From positions 62,001 through 126,000 of the forward strand of contig NZ_BSFQ01000005.1 of assembly GCF_027922425.1 (NCBI RefSeq): a stretch of 64,000 bases of DNA, in the 5' to 3' direction. Below are positions 51,571-59,858 of the stretch, one piece after another. Under the pieces are notes generated by a model that saw only the letters and a list, made by a program, of their open reading frames with translations, was not told the origin of the DNA and made no database searches. Source of the stretch: Pseudonocardia halophobica (GTDB lineage: Bacteria; Actinomycetota; Actinomycetes; Mycobacteriales; Pseudonocardiaceae). How positions within the stretch are numbered: position 1 is the first letter of the stretch; each line of letters starts with the position of its first letter. Both the position numbers and the translations under genes were made by a program.

Positions 51571-52685
51571 CGTCTCAGACCATCTCCGACAGGGACGCCC
51601 TCGGCCAGACCGCCGCGCGCATCGTGGCCGAGCACGGCTCGATGGAGCGGATCGACGACGTCACGACCGACGACCTGGGTTACGACGCCGGTCTCTGGAC
51701 GAGGTTCGTCGATCTCGGCATCCCCGCACTCCTCGTGCCGGAGGAGGACGGTGGCCTCGGCCAGACCCTCGCCGAGGTGGCGACCATCGCGGCCGAACTC
51801 GGTCGCGCGACCGTGCCAGGTCCCTTCCTGAGCAGTGCCGTCACCGCCACCGCCGCCCTGGCGGCCCTGGCGGCATCCCCGCAGCGGTCGGCCCTGCTGG
51901 AGTCCCTCACCGAGGGTGGGCAGATCGCAGCCTGGATCGACTCGCCTGCGGTCGCGCTCTCTCACGGGGACGACGGCGGTCTCCTCCTGAAGGGGGAGGC
52001 GCCGAGCGTGCTCGGTGCCGATGCGGCTGATGTGCTCGTCGTACACGCGGGTGGGTACGTGCTGGAGGTTCCGGCCGCGGTCACCGAGCGGACGACCACG
52101 CGGCTGTCCGACCAGACGCGGCGCGTCGCCGCCGTCCGCTTCGACGGGGTGTCGGTGCCCGCCGAGGCGGTCCTGGGCGACGGCGCGTCAGCGGACACCG
52201 CGTCGAGAGCCGCCCGTCTCGCGTCCGCGCTCGCCCTCGCGGCGGACGCCGTGGGCGGGGCGGAGCAGGCACTGGCGCTGACGACCGAGTATACGAAGTC
52301 GCGCGAGCAGTTCGGTCGCACGATCGGTTCGTTCCAGGCGATCAAGCACCGGCTGGCCGACATGTTCGTCCAGGTGCAGTCCGCCAAGGCCATCACCGCC
52401 GAGGCCGCGGAGGGCTGGTCGCGGAGGGCCCTGTCCGACCCGGACCCGGATCTGGAGATCCTCACCGTCGCCGCGGCGACCTTCGCCACGTCCGCCTACG
52501 TGACGGTGGCCGGGGAGGCGATCCAGCTGCACGGAGGGATCGGGTTCACCTGGGAGCACCCGTGCCACCGCTTCTTCAAGCGCGCCTGGTTGGACAGGGC
52601 CCTGTGGGGGGGACACACCGCATCCCGCGCGTCCTTCAGCGACCTCGTCATCGCTCGTGCGCGGGCCGGCGCGGACGCTCCCTAG
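51567..52685 (+). CDS. Acyl-CoA dehydrogenase, small subunit of a paired enzyme
   Basis: A 372-residue partner of the preceding dehydrogenase. It has LGIPALLVPEEDGGLGQTLAE, TKSREQFGRTIGSFQAIKHRLADM and AIQLHGGIGFTWEHPCHRFFKRA near the end, the form of the shorter partner. The middle domain is short and less conserved. The GTG start overlaps the upstream stop by four bases, so equal production of both subunits is expected. It is similar in type to the protein at 40549. Confidence 0.92.
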   Translation: MTSQTISDRDALGQTAARIVAEHGSMERIDDVTTDDLGYDAGLWTRFVDLGIPALLVPEEDGGLGQTLAEVATIAAELGRATVPGPFLSSAVTATAALAALAASPQRSALLESLTEGGQIAAWIDSPAVALSHGDDGGLLLKGEAPSVLGADAADVLVVHAGGYVLEVPAAVTERTTTRLSDQTRRVAAVRFDGVSVPAEAVLGDGASADTASRAARLASALALAADAVGGAEQALALTTEYTKSREQFGRTIGSFQAIKHRLADMFVQVQSAKAITAEAAEGWSRRALSDPDPDLEILTVAAATFATSAYVTVAGEAIQLHGGIGFTWEHPCHRFFKRAWLDRALWGGHTASRASFSDLVIARARAGADAP

Positions 52686-52737
52686 CCGCACCGGAAGCGC
52701 TGATCTCTCACGCGCTCGTGAACCGCGTATGGGGATT

Positions 52738-52748
52738 GAGGCTATTCT
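52738..52748 (+). promoter_or_regulatory. Box GAGGCTATTC and -10 of the second leaderless regulator (site 15)
   Basis: GAGGCTATTC at 52738-52747 contains TATTCT (52743-52748), six bases before the ATG of the second FadR-type gene. Box and spacing are nearly identical to those at 10721. Confidence 0.55.
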
Positions 52749-52754
52749 TTGACG

Positions 52755-53492
52755 ATGGCCGATCCAGCTGCCGCAGCGGTACCCTTCGCGCCCACCAATG
52801 ACGGGCGCAAGCTCGCGGCTCAGGTAGCGGAGTTGCTCGAGGACGAGATCATGGAGGCCGGCTGGCCGGTCGGACATGTGATGGGATCGGAGACCGACCT
52901 GATCGCACGGCTCGGAGTGAGCCGTGCGGTCTTCCGGGAGGCCATCCGTGTGCTCGAGCACCACGACGTGGCCTACATGCGGCGCGGCCCGGGGGGCGGG
53001 CTCGTCGTCAACGCGCCGGACTCCGCGGCCGCGGTGCGTGCCTGCGCGCTGAACCTCGGCTACCACGAGGCGACGTGGGAGCAGGTGTTCGAGGCCCGCA
53101 GCGCGCTCGAGCTGCGCTGCGTCGAGATCGCCACGCAGCAGATCGACGAGGATGGCATCGCCAAGCTTCGTGCCGCACTCGTCGCGGAGGAGCAGGCACA
53201 GGAGGCAGGCGAAGTCGGCACGAGCGACCTCCACCTGATCCTCGCCGAGATCTCGGGCAACCCCGCGTTCATGCTGTTCGTCGACGTGCTGACCAAGCTG
53301 AGCAGGGGCGGGGGCTCGCCCGAACGGACGCCCGCGGCCGCGCGCGACGTCCGCGAGGCCCACGACAAGATCGCCGACGCGGTCATTGGGGGGGACGTGG
53401 CGCTCGCCAGACATCGCATGCAGGTCCATCTCAGGGCCATGGGCCCGTGGCTCGCCCCGGACGGGGTGCGGATCGGCAGGCGCTGGGCGTAG
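52755..53492 (+). CDS. FadR-type GntR-family transcriptional regulator (copy 2)
   Basis: A 245-residue paralogue of the regulator at 10739. Long stretches are identical (for example HEATWEQVFEARSALELRC, and EISGNPAFMLF with one change nearby), while the first ten and last ten residues differ. The recognition-helix region VSRAVFREAIRVLEHHDV differs by one conservative residue, so both probably bind the same operator. FCD-domain residues are also kept. The start is the ATG just after TATTCT, implying leaderless translation. It closes a forward block of dehydrogenase and CoA-transferase genes. Confidence 0.93.
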   Translation: MADPAAAAVPFAPTNDGRKLAAQVAELLEDEIMEAGWPVGHVMGSETDLIARLGVSRAVFREAIRVLEHHDVAYMRRGPGGGLVVNAPDSAAAVRACALNLGYHEATWEQVFEARSALELRCVEIATQQIDEDGIAKLRAALVAEEQAQEAGEVGTSDLHLILAEISGNPAFMLFVDVLTKLSRGGGSPERTPAAARDVREAHDKIADAVIGGDVALARHRMQVHLRAMGPWLAPDGVRIGRRWA

Positions 53493-53593
53493 TCGGTCCC
53501 CGGCAGGCCGGTCGTGCACGCGTGCCTCGGAGAGGCAGCCGGTGGTCGTCGTGGTCTGCGGGCCGGCCGTCGCCCTGACGGACCGTCCGGCCT

Positions 53594-53635
53594 CACGACG
53601 TCGGCCCCGGACCGCGGTCCGGGGCCGACGTCGTG
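53594..53635. terminator. Long perfect palindrome between convergent genes
   Basis: Two 21-base arms, beginning CACGACGTCGGCCCCGG and ending in its complement at ...GACGTCGTG, meet with no loop between the forward regulator and the reverse thiolase. It probably ends transcription from both sides; in practice the central few bases would form the loop. Confidence 0.85.
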
Positions 53636-53657
53636 GGAGCGGACGACGCTGACGGTG

Positions 53658-54839
53658 TCAGCCGACCCGTCGGAAGAGGGCCGCGAGGGCCTGACCGCCG
53701 CCGATGCACATCGTGACGATGCCGAGCTCGCCGTCCGTGCGCACGAGGTGCTTGGCCACCCGGACGGACAGGATCGCACCGGTGGCCCCGACCGGGTGGC
53801 CGAGCGCGATGGCCCCGCCGTACGGGTTGGTGCGCTCCGGGTCCAGGCCCGCATCGCGGATCACGGCGACCGCCTGGGAGGCGAACGCCTCGTTGAGCTC
53901 GACCACGTCGATGTCCGACGGGGTGGTGCCGGTCTGGTCGAACAGCTTGGCCAGGGCGAACATGGGAGCGTAGCCCATCAGCTCCGGTTCGTTGGCCGCG
54001 GTGGCCACGGCCTCCAGGGTGACGAGCCCGGTGAGCCCGCGTTCGCGGACCGCCGACTCGGTGGCCAGCACGACCGCCGCACCGCCGTCGTTGATCCCCG
54101 AGGCGTTCCCGGCGGTCACGGTGCCGCCCTCGGCGAACGCGGGCCGCAGCCCGGCGAGCTTCTCGAGCGTGGTGTCCGGCTTGGGGTGCTCGTCGGTCGT
54201 CACCGTCACCGAGCGGCGGCCCCCCGTCTCCACCGGGGCGATCTCCTCGGCGAAGGCCGCCGCCGCGGCCTCGGAGGCCGCACGCTGCTGGGAGAGTAGG
54301 GCGAACTCGTCCTGCTCGGCGCGCGAGACCCCGTACTTGGTGGCCACGTTCTCGGCGGTGACGCCCATGTGGATGTCGTGGAAGGGGTCCGTGAGCATGA
54401 GCACGGTGCCGTCGTAGAGCGTGCGGTCACCGAGCCGGTAGCCCGAGCGCGCTCCGAAGTCGTAGAACGGCATCCGCGTCATCGACTCGTCGCCACCGGC
54501 CACGGTGATCGACGCCCCGCCCCAACGCATCTGCATCGCCGCCGACCAGATCGCCTGCAGCCCGGATCCGCAGAGCCGGTTCACAGTGTAGGCGGGGATG
54601 GTGCGGGGCAGGTCGGCGGCCGCGGCGACGCGGCGGGCGTTGTAGGCGTCCGGCCCGACCTGGCCGATGCAGCCCATCACCACCTCCTCCACGTCCTCGG
54701 CCGCGACACCCGCGCGGTCGAGCGCCGACCTCACCGCGACCGCGCCGAGTTCGTGGGCCGGGACGTTCGCGAAGGCGCCGCCGAAGCTGCCGACGGGCGT
54801 CCGGGCGCCGTCGACGATGACGATCCGCTCAGCAGACAC
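53658..54839 (-). CDS. Acetyl-CoA acetyltransferase / thiolase
   Basis: A 393-residue thiolase with Cys90 in VNRLCGSGLQA, the His motif ALGHPVGATGA and the second Cys in TMCIGGGQALA, so it should be active. The substrate-loop Met/His pattern FHDIHMGVTAENVA is usual for biosynthetic/degradative thiolases. GTG start. The SDR gene ends 34 bases upstream and both lie in one reverse operon with the APH-family gene, giving hydroxyacyl-CoA oxidation followed by thiolysis. Confidence 0.94.
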   Translation of the reverse strand: MSAERIVIVDGARTPVGSFGGAFANVPAHELGAVAVRSALDRAGVAAEDVEEVVMGCIGQVGPDAYNARRVAAAADLPRTIPAYTVNRLCGSGLQAIWSAAMQMRWGGASITVAGGDESMTRMPFYDFGARSGYRLGDRTLYDGTVLMLTDPFHDIHMGVTAENVATKYGVSRAEQDEFALLSQQRAASEAAAAAFAEEIAPVETGGRRSVTVTTDEHPKPDTTLEKLAGLRPAFAEGGTVTAGNASGINDGGAAVVLATESAVRERGLTGLVTLEAVATAANEPELMGYAPMFALAKLFDQTGTTPSDIDVVELNEAFASQAVAVIRDAGLDPERTNPYGGAIALGHPVGATGAILSVRVAKHLVRTDGELGIVTMCIGGGQALAALFRRVG

Positions 54840-54873
54840 GCGGTGTCCTTTCTGGAGAAGGAGGGGTTCTCAG

Positions 54874-55749
54874 TCAGGCGAAGAGGTCTGCGGCCGCGGC
54901 GTCGAGGGACTCGAGGTCCCACGCCCTGCCCCCCGCCGAGATGGTGCCTGCGGCCCGCCAGGGCTCGTAACGGGTCACGGTGTCGCCGTAGACGTGGAAC
55001 ACCGAGCCGGACGGCGCCGAGCAGGTCGGGTCGGCGAGCCAGCCGACGAACGGGGCGACGTTCGCGGGGTCGTACTGGTCGAAACCGTCGACCTCCTTGC
55101 CCACCACGGCGGCGGCGGCGGGCGAGGCCATGGTCAGCCGGGTCCGGGCGCCGGGGGCGATGGCGTAGGCGCGCACCTTGTAGCGCTCGTTGAGCTCCAG
55201 GTGCGACAGCCGGGCCATCGACGCGATGGCGGCCTTCGCGCTCGCGTAGTTGAACTGGCCCACACTGCCGAGCAGGCCGTTGCTCGACGAGGTGTGGATC
55301 AGGGTGCGGTCCCGTTCCTCCGCCTTCGCCGAGCGCCAGTAGGCGGCGGCGTGGCGGGTCATGCAGAAGTGTCCTCTCAGGTGCACGCGGATCACCGCGT
55401 CCCACTCCTCGTCGCTCATCTTGACGAGCATGCGGTCGCGCAGGATCCCCGCGTTGTTGACCAGGACGTCAAGCCCCCCGAAGGCCTCGATGGCCGTCGC
55501 CACGGCGCGTTCGGAGCCCGCCCAGTCGGAGACGTCGTCATGGTTGGCGACCGCCCGTCCGCCGCGCTCCACGATCTCACCCGCGAGCTTCTCGGCGAGG
55601 CTCGCGTCCGATCCCTCTCCATGGAGCCCGCCGCCCACGTCGTTGATCACCACGGCGGCGCCCTGGGCAGCCAGGTACTTGGCGTACTCCGCACCGATCC
55701 CTCGGCCCGCACCCGTGATCAATGCGACCCGTCCCTCGAGTCTGGTCAT
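54874..55749 (-). CDS. SDR, MFE-2-like hydroxyacyl-CoA dehydrogenase
   Basis: A 291-residue SDR resembling the dehydrogenase part of peroxisomal multifunctional enzyme 2. Marks: TGAGRGIGAEYAKYLAAQGAAVVINDVGG (in part), NNAGILRDRMLVKMSDEEWDAVI, SSSNGLLGSVGQFNYASAKAA with catalytic Tyr and Lys, and the C-terminal VFHVYGDTVTRYEPW. It likely oxidises a (3R)-hydroxyacyl-CoA, matching the stereochemistry of the hot-dog hydratases. It lies between an APH-family gene (upstream) and thiolase (downstream). Confidence 0.92.
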   Translation of the reverse strand: MTRLEGRVALITGAGRGIGAEYAKYLAAQGAAVVINDVGGGLHGEGSDASLAEKLAGEIVERGGRAVANHDDVSDWAGSERAVATAIEAFGGLDVLVNNAGILRDRMLVKMSDEEWDAVIRVHLRGHFCMTRHAAAYWRSAKAEERDRTLIHTSSSNGLLGSVGQFNYASAKAAIASMARLSHLELNERYKVRAYAIAPGARTRLTMASPAAAAVVGKEVDGFDQYDPANVAPFVGWLADPTCSAPSGSVFHVYGDTVTRYEPWRAAGTISAGGRAWDLESLDAAAADLFA

Positions 55750-55828
55750 CTCGACACCTCGTCTTCTGTGCTGGTCTCGTCAACGTCTTGCCCTCGCAGC
55801 CGGGTGCCGGCGGTACCCCGTGGGCGGT

Positions 55829-56839
55829 TCACAGCAGCTCGAGGGATGTCGCGAGCATTCGTTCCGCCGATGCCTCGCGCCCCGTCCTGCGCGGATCGTC
55901 CGGTGCGAACCGCTTGCCGATGTGTCGGGACATCGCCGCCATCTTGTAGAGCGCGGCCGCCAGGAACCACGACAGCTCCGCGGTGGCGTCCGGACGGGTC
56001 GAGCGTTCCTCGTAGCGGGCGGTCAGCTCCGCCGCCGACGGCATGCCCACCGGCTCGCGGTCGGCTCCGGGGTGGACCTCGGGCATGGCGGTGAGCAGCA
56101 GCCAGGCGAGGTCGACCCGGGGATCGCCGAGCGCCCAGATCTCCCAGTCCAGGACCGACGTCAGGATCTCGCCGACGAACAGGCAGTTGCCCAGCCGGAA
56201 GTCCCCGTGCACGAGCGTAGGCGCGACGGAGACGGGCAGGGAGTCCTGCAGGGCGGTGAGGACCTTCGACGCGGCGTCCGAACCGCCCGCCGCGGTCAGC
56301 GTCCGCTCCCACCGGGCCAGCTCGTCCGCGGGACTGACGACGGTCTCGCCCACCGCGACCGTGGCCGGGTCGACCGCGTGCAGGCCGGCGAGCGTCGTGG
56401 CCGCCGCGAGCGCGCGGGCGCGGACGACCTCCGGCGCCGGGAGCTCGCCGCTGGTGCCGAAGATGGGCTCGACCGACGACCCGGCGACGAGGTCCATGAG
56501 GAACAGCGGGGGCACCTCCGGTGGTGCGCCCGCGTCCGTCAGCAGGACGGTGGGGACGGGGACGATGCCGTCCCGGTCCAAGGCCGCCAGTATGCGGGCT
56601 TGGCGGAGCACGTCCCGGTTCGCGGTCGGCGGCAGCCCGGGCGGGGCCAGCTTGACGACGACGTCCTGGTCCGTCTCGTCGTCGCGGCGGAGTGTGGCCC
56701 GGTAGGTGACGCTGGACCGCCCGCCCTCCAGGACGGCCAGGTCCAGGACCTCGACAGGCCATTGGAGGAGCGAGGTGAGCCTCGCGCGCAGCTCCTCGGG
56801 ATCCAGGTCGCGACGGGGCGTCGGCTGCTTGTCACTCAC
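55829..56839 (-). CDS. APH-family phosphotransferase (ACAD11-N-like)
   Basis: A 336-residue aminoglycoside-phosphotransferase-fold protein. It has the Brenner motif LVHGDFRLGNCLF with catalytic Asp and DWEIWALGDPRVDLAWLL with the metal-binding Asp. Relatives in fatty-acid-type clusters are fused or linked to acyl-CoA dehydrogenases (ACAD10/11 N-terminal domain), where they phosphorylate 4-hydroxyacyl-CoAs. Drug resistance is therefore not implied. GTG at 56839 follows GGAGAG; an ATG 33 bases upstream is possible. First gene of the reverse operon. Confidence 0.85.
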   Translation of the reverse strand: MSDKQPTPRRDLDPEELRARLTSLLQWPVEVLDLAVLEGGRSSVTYRATLRRDDETDQDVVVKLAPPGLPPTANRDVLRQARILAALDRDGIVPVPTVLLTDAGAPPEVPPLFLMDLVAGSSVEPIFGTSGELPAPEVVRARALAAATTLAGLHAVDPATVAVGETVVSPADELARWERTLTAAGGSDAASKVLTALQDSLPVSVAPTLVHGDFRLGNCLFVGEILTSVLDWEIWALGDPRVDLAWLLLTAMPEVHPGADREPVGMPSAAELTARYEERSTRPDATAELSWFLAAALYKMAAMSRHIGKRFAPDDPRRTGREASAERMLATSLELL

Positions 56840-57249
56840 GGTGCTCTCCAGACCGTCATGGTCTTCACCCACAGACTGCTCGACTCATTTGAGGACACTT
56901 TAATTGCGGGGTGGGGTGGTTGGCTAGGGGCCACAGGCGGTCGGCCGCGACGCCGTCCGTCTACCTGCTCTCGCCGAGGTTCAGGGTCGGCGACCTCGTC
57001 GAGTGCTCGACCACGATGTCGATGTTGCCGAGCCGGTCGACGGTCGGGTGAGTCGGAGTGCGACGGCCGGGCCGGTGCCCCGCTCTCGTCGGACATCAGG
57101 ACCGTTCTGCCGGCGAACGCCGTCGTCGATCAACTTCCACCAGGGAGGGGTGGTGCTTTAGGGTGTACTGAACCGCGAACGGCAGTCCGATGAAGGATAC
57201 CGTGAACGTGTCGGTGGGGAACAGGCAATCGAGCAGGTCGGAGGGCGAC
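56840..57249. promoter_or_regulatory. Divergent intergenic region with two SAGKNNMCTS boxes (sites 16 and 17)
   Basis: GAGGACACTT at 56891-56900 reads AAGTGTCCTC toward the APH-family gene, about 50 bases from its start. GGGTGTACTG at 57161-57170 faces the crotonase gene. Between them the reverse strand has a short run of good codon usage around 56970-57060 that ends at TAG, which I could not assign. Confidence 0.45.
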
Positions 57250-57984
57250 GTGAACCACGACGTGGTGGTGGAGCGCAAGGAGGCCGTCGCGTGGGTGCGG
57301 GTCGACGGAGCGCACGGCAACGCGCTGACCCCGCAGCTGGTGCGGTCGGTCGCACGGGCTTTCGACGAGGCCGAGGCTGATCCGGGTGTGGCCGCGATCG
57401 CGCTGACCAGCTCGGCCCGCAACTTCTGCACGGGGGCCGAGCTCTCGCTGCTGAAGCGGGTGGCGGACGACCCCCTCGCGGACGACAACTTCGACGACCT
57501 GGGCTCGATCTACGACCTGTTCTGCCGCATCCAGGACTCGCCGCTGCCCACGGTGGCGGGGGTGGGCGGCAAGGTGCTCGGCGCGGGCATCAACCTGGCC
57601 CTCTGCTGTGACGTCCGGATCGTCGCCGACGACGTGTTGATCCGCGGCTTCGGCGCCTCCGGCGTGCATCCGGGTGGTGGGCACCTGCGCATGCTCGAGC
57701 GCGCCCTCGGCGCCCAACGGGCCGCCCAGCTGGGCCTCTTCGGTGCGGTGTACGACGCAGCCGAGGCTGTGAGCTCGGGGTTCGCCCTGCGTGCGGTGCC
57801 GCGTGCGGAGCTCGAGTCCGCCACGCTCGAGGTCGCTCAGGGTGCGGGTGGCGACCCCGCGCTGAGTCGCCGTGTCACGGCCAGCCTGCGGGCGAGCCGA
57901 GGCGATGTGGTGACGCCGCGGGCAGCGGTCACCATCGAGCGTGCCGCCCAGATCTGGAGCCTGGGTCGTCGCACCTACCCGTGA
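57250..57984 (+). CDS. Enoyl-CoA hydratase/isomerase (crotonase family)
   Basis: A 244-residue crotonase. Oxyanion-hole segments are SSARNFCTGAELS and VGGKVLGAGINLALCCDVRIV, and the third region is GFGASGVHPGGGHLRML, where the first catalytic Glu position appears to be Ser or His, so isomerase or other crotonase activity is possible. GTG at 57250 follows GGAGGG; an in-frame ATG at 57190 would add 20 polar residues. It follows its own box and is transcribed alone. Confidence 0.85.
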   Translation: MNHDVVVERKEAVAWVRVDGAHGNALTPQLVRSVARAFDEAEADPGVAAIALTSSARNFCTGAELSLLKRVADDPLADDNFDDLGSIYDLFCRIQDSPLPTVAGVGGKVLGAGINLALCCDVRIVADDVLIRGFGASGVHPGGGHLRMLERALGAQRAAQLGLFGAVYDAAEAVSSGFALRAVPRAELESATLEVAQGAGGDPALSRRVTASLRASRGDVVTPRAAVTIERAAQIWSLGRRTYP

Positions 57985-58370
57985 CCCGCTCGAGCGGCAC
58001 GGGACGACATGGCACTCCGCGCCCGGGACGACCACGGCGGGGTCGGTGCGGGCAACCGCGGCGCTGAGCGGCCACGCCTGCGCACGGCCCGAGACGGGCG
58101 CGGGTGAGCGGAAGGGACTGTGACTGTGCCTGCAGCGACTGTGCCGGCTCCGCGCGACGAGGACGGCATGCGCGTCGAGGAGTTCCAGCTCCACGTCGAG
58201 GACTCCGTCCTCCGCCCGCAGTGACAGCCCCTCGGCAACACTCATGTCCGCCGGTGGCCACTTCGGAGTCGCGCAGGAGCCGACCGCGCTCTGTCACGAG
58301 CTCCGTGAGTTCTTCCGACCACTGTCGTGGGCGGAGACCGAATGACCGTCGTACGACGAAGGGAGACTCC
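57985..58370. other. Intergenic region with possible crotonase fragment on the reverse strand
   Basis: I see no intact gene. From 58245 backwards the reverse strand reads MSVAEGLSLRAEDGVLDVEL, which resembles a crotonase N-terminus, then loses protein character after about 25 codons. This may be a relic. Confidence 0.3.
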
Positions 58371-59135
58371 GTGTCGGAGTTGGAGGGCCGTTCCGCCATC
58401 ATCACCGGAGGTGCGCGGGGGATAGGCCTGGGCATCGCCCGAGCATTCGTGAAAGAGGGCGTCGGCCTGGTCCTCACGGACCTCTCGGCCGAGTCGCTCG
58501 CCGTGGCTGCGGCCACTCTGGCGGAGGTCCGCGCGGACGTCCCGGTCGTCACGACGGTGGCGGACGGCAAGGACCCCGACGCGGCGCCCCGCGTGGTCGC
58601 CGAGGCCGTGCAGCGGTTCGGTCGGATCGACGTCCTGGTCAACAACGCCCAGCAGTTCCCGAAGGCCGCGCCCATCGAGTCGATCCGGTGGGAGGACATG
58701 GCCGCCTCCTACGACTCCGGGGTCTTCGCCACGTGGCGATACATGGCCGCCGCGTTCGAGTATCTGAAGGCCACCCAGGGGACCGTCCTCAACATGGGCT
58801 CGGGTGCAGGGGTGAACGCCCAGCCGGAGCACGGCGCCTACGCCTCGAACAAGGAGGCGATCCGAGGGCTCAGCCGCGTCGCGGCGCGGGACTGGGGTCG
58901 GTACGGGATCACGGTGAACGTTCTCAACCCCCGTGCGCACTCGGCCGAGTCGAAGAGGCTTCTGGAGGAGCAGCCGGAGCAGATCGCGGCCGTGCTGGCG
59001 AAGTCCGCGCTCGGTCGGTTCGGTGATCCTGAGCTCAACGTCGGCGGGCTCTGCGTCTTCCTCGCCAAGTCGGAGGGCAAGTTCATGACCGGTTCCACCT
59101 TCGACGTCAACGGTGGCGGGTCCATCCGTCCGTGA
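58371..59135 (+). CDS. SDR family oxidoreductase, paralogue of the first gene
   Basis: A 254-residue SDR with TGGARGIGLGIARAFVKEG, NNAQQF in place of NNAG, and catalytic Tyr157-Lys161 in YASNK. Length, Tyr position, the NNAQ change and the ending DVNGGGSIRP agree with the SDR at 228-992, so these are paralogues with roughly half their residues identical by eye. GTG start behind GGGAG. They may act on successive hydroxyl groups of the same molecule or on different stereoisomers. Confidence 0.9.
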   Translation: MSELEGRSAIITGGARGIGLGIARAFVKEGVGLVLTDLSAESLAVAAATLAEVRADVPVVTTVADGKDPDAAPRVVAEAVQRFGRIDVLVNNAQQFPKAAPIESIRWEDMAASYDSGVFATWRYMAAAFEYLKATQGTVLNMGSGAGVNAQPEHGAYASNKEAIRGLSRVAARDWGRYGITVNVLNPRAHSAESKRLLEEQPEQIAAVLAKSALGRFGDPELNVGGLCVFLAKSEGKFMTGSTFDVNGGGSIRP

Positions 59136-59242
59136 GGGCGGCGATCGGCTGTAGAGACACCTGAATGTTCCTCTCGTGCAGCCGATCGGGGGTATGAGGG
59201 CCCGGAGAGGCAAGAAGAGGATCCTCAGTCGATTCTTGATCG

Positions 59243-59272
59243 TTGACGGTCATTGCAGACGTGACGTAGTCT
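59243..59272 (+). promoter_or_regulatory. Promoter of the SnoaL-like gene
   Basis: TTGACG (59243-59248) and TAGTCT (59267-59272) are 18 bases apart. GTAGTCTCGAC here is repeated at about 120-130 upstream of the paralogous first SDR. The 271-base gap shows no gene. Confidence 0.55.
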
Positions 59273-59406
59273 CGACGAGCCGGGCCGGGGACGTCGAGCG
59301 TTCCGAACCGAGTCGGCGCGAGCGCTCCGGTGAGGCTTCTGGACCCGGAGCAGGGCAGTCGACCGGCGGCCGGTAATCGCCATCTTCCTAGTGAAATGGA
59401 GGAAAC

Positions 59407-59814
59407 GTGTCAGAGGAGACCGTTTCGCGCGACCACGTGGTCGCCGTCGTGCAGGCGTTCATCGATGGTATGGGGTCGGGCAACTGGGAGCAGCCCGAGA
59501 AGGTGTTGGCCGCCGTCGCGGACGACGCCTCCTGGTGGATCGCCGGTGGTCCGCCGCTGGGCGGCACGTTCACCAAGCAGGACATCATGGAGCGCTACCG
59601 ACCGCTGTCGGAGCGCTTCGACGGCGGCCTCGACCTGACTCCGCGTTACTGGACCGTCGAGGGCAACCGGGCTGCGGTGGAGTTCGACGGCAAGATGAAG
59701 TTCGTCGACGGTTCCGGCTACGGGAACAAGTACAACTTCGTCTTCACGGTCACCGGTGACCAGATCAGCGAGATCCGTGAGTACTGGGACACCGGCGCCG
59801 GCCCCAAGAAGTAG
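59407..59814 (+). CDS. SnoaL-like / NTF2-fold protein
   Basis: A 135-residue cone-fold protein related to limonene-epoxide-hydrolase and ketosteroid-isomerase-like families. Marks are VVQAFIDGMGSGNWEQPEKVLAAVADDASWWIAGG (in part), then the strand-loop ELKMKF-like AVEFDGKMKFVDG and the end ISEIREYWDTG. GTG start after GGAGG. Unlike the other three SnoaL-like genes it is shorter and on the forward strand. An isomerase or hydrolase role in the pathway is plausible. Confidence 0.85.
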   Translation: MSEETVSRDHVVAVVQAFIDGMGSGNWEQPEKVLAAVADDASWWIAGGPPLGGTFTKQDIMERYRPLSERFDGGLDLTPRYWTVEGNRAAVEFDGKMKFVDGSGYGNKYNFVFTVTGDQISEIREYWDTGAGPKK

Positions 59815-59822
59815 TCACCGTC

Positions 59823-59858
59823 TGCGGCTACCGACCGTAGGAGTACTCGGTAGCCGCA
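59823..59858 (+). terminator. Hairpin after the SnoaL-like gene
   Basis: Perfect 12-bp arms TGCGGCTACCGA and TCGGTAGCCGCA with a 12-base loop begin nine bases after the stop codon. Confidence 0.8.

Noticed and set aside
55829..56839. Aminoglycoside-resistance gene
   Set aside because: The fold and Brenner motif are shared, but the operon context and similarity to ACAD11-linked kinases favour a metabolic role.
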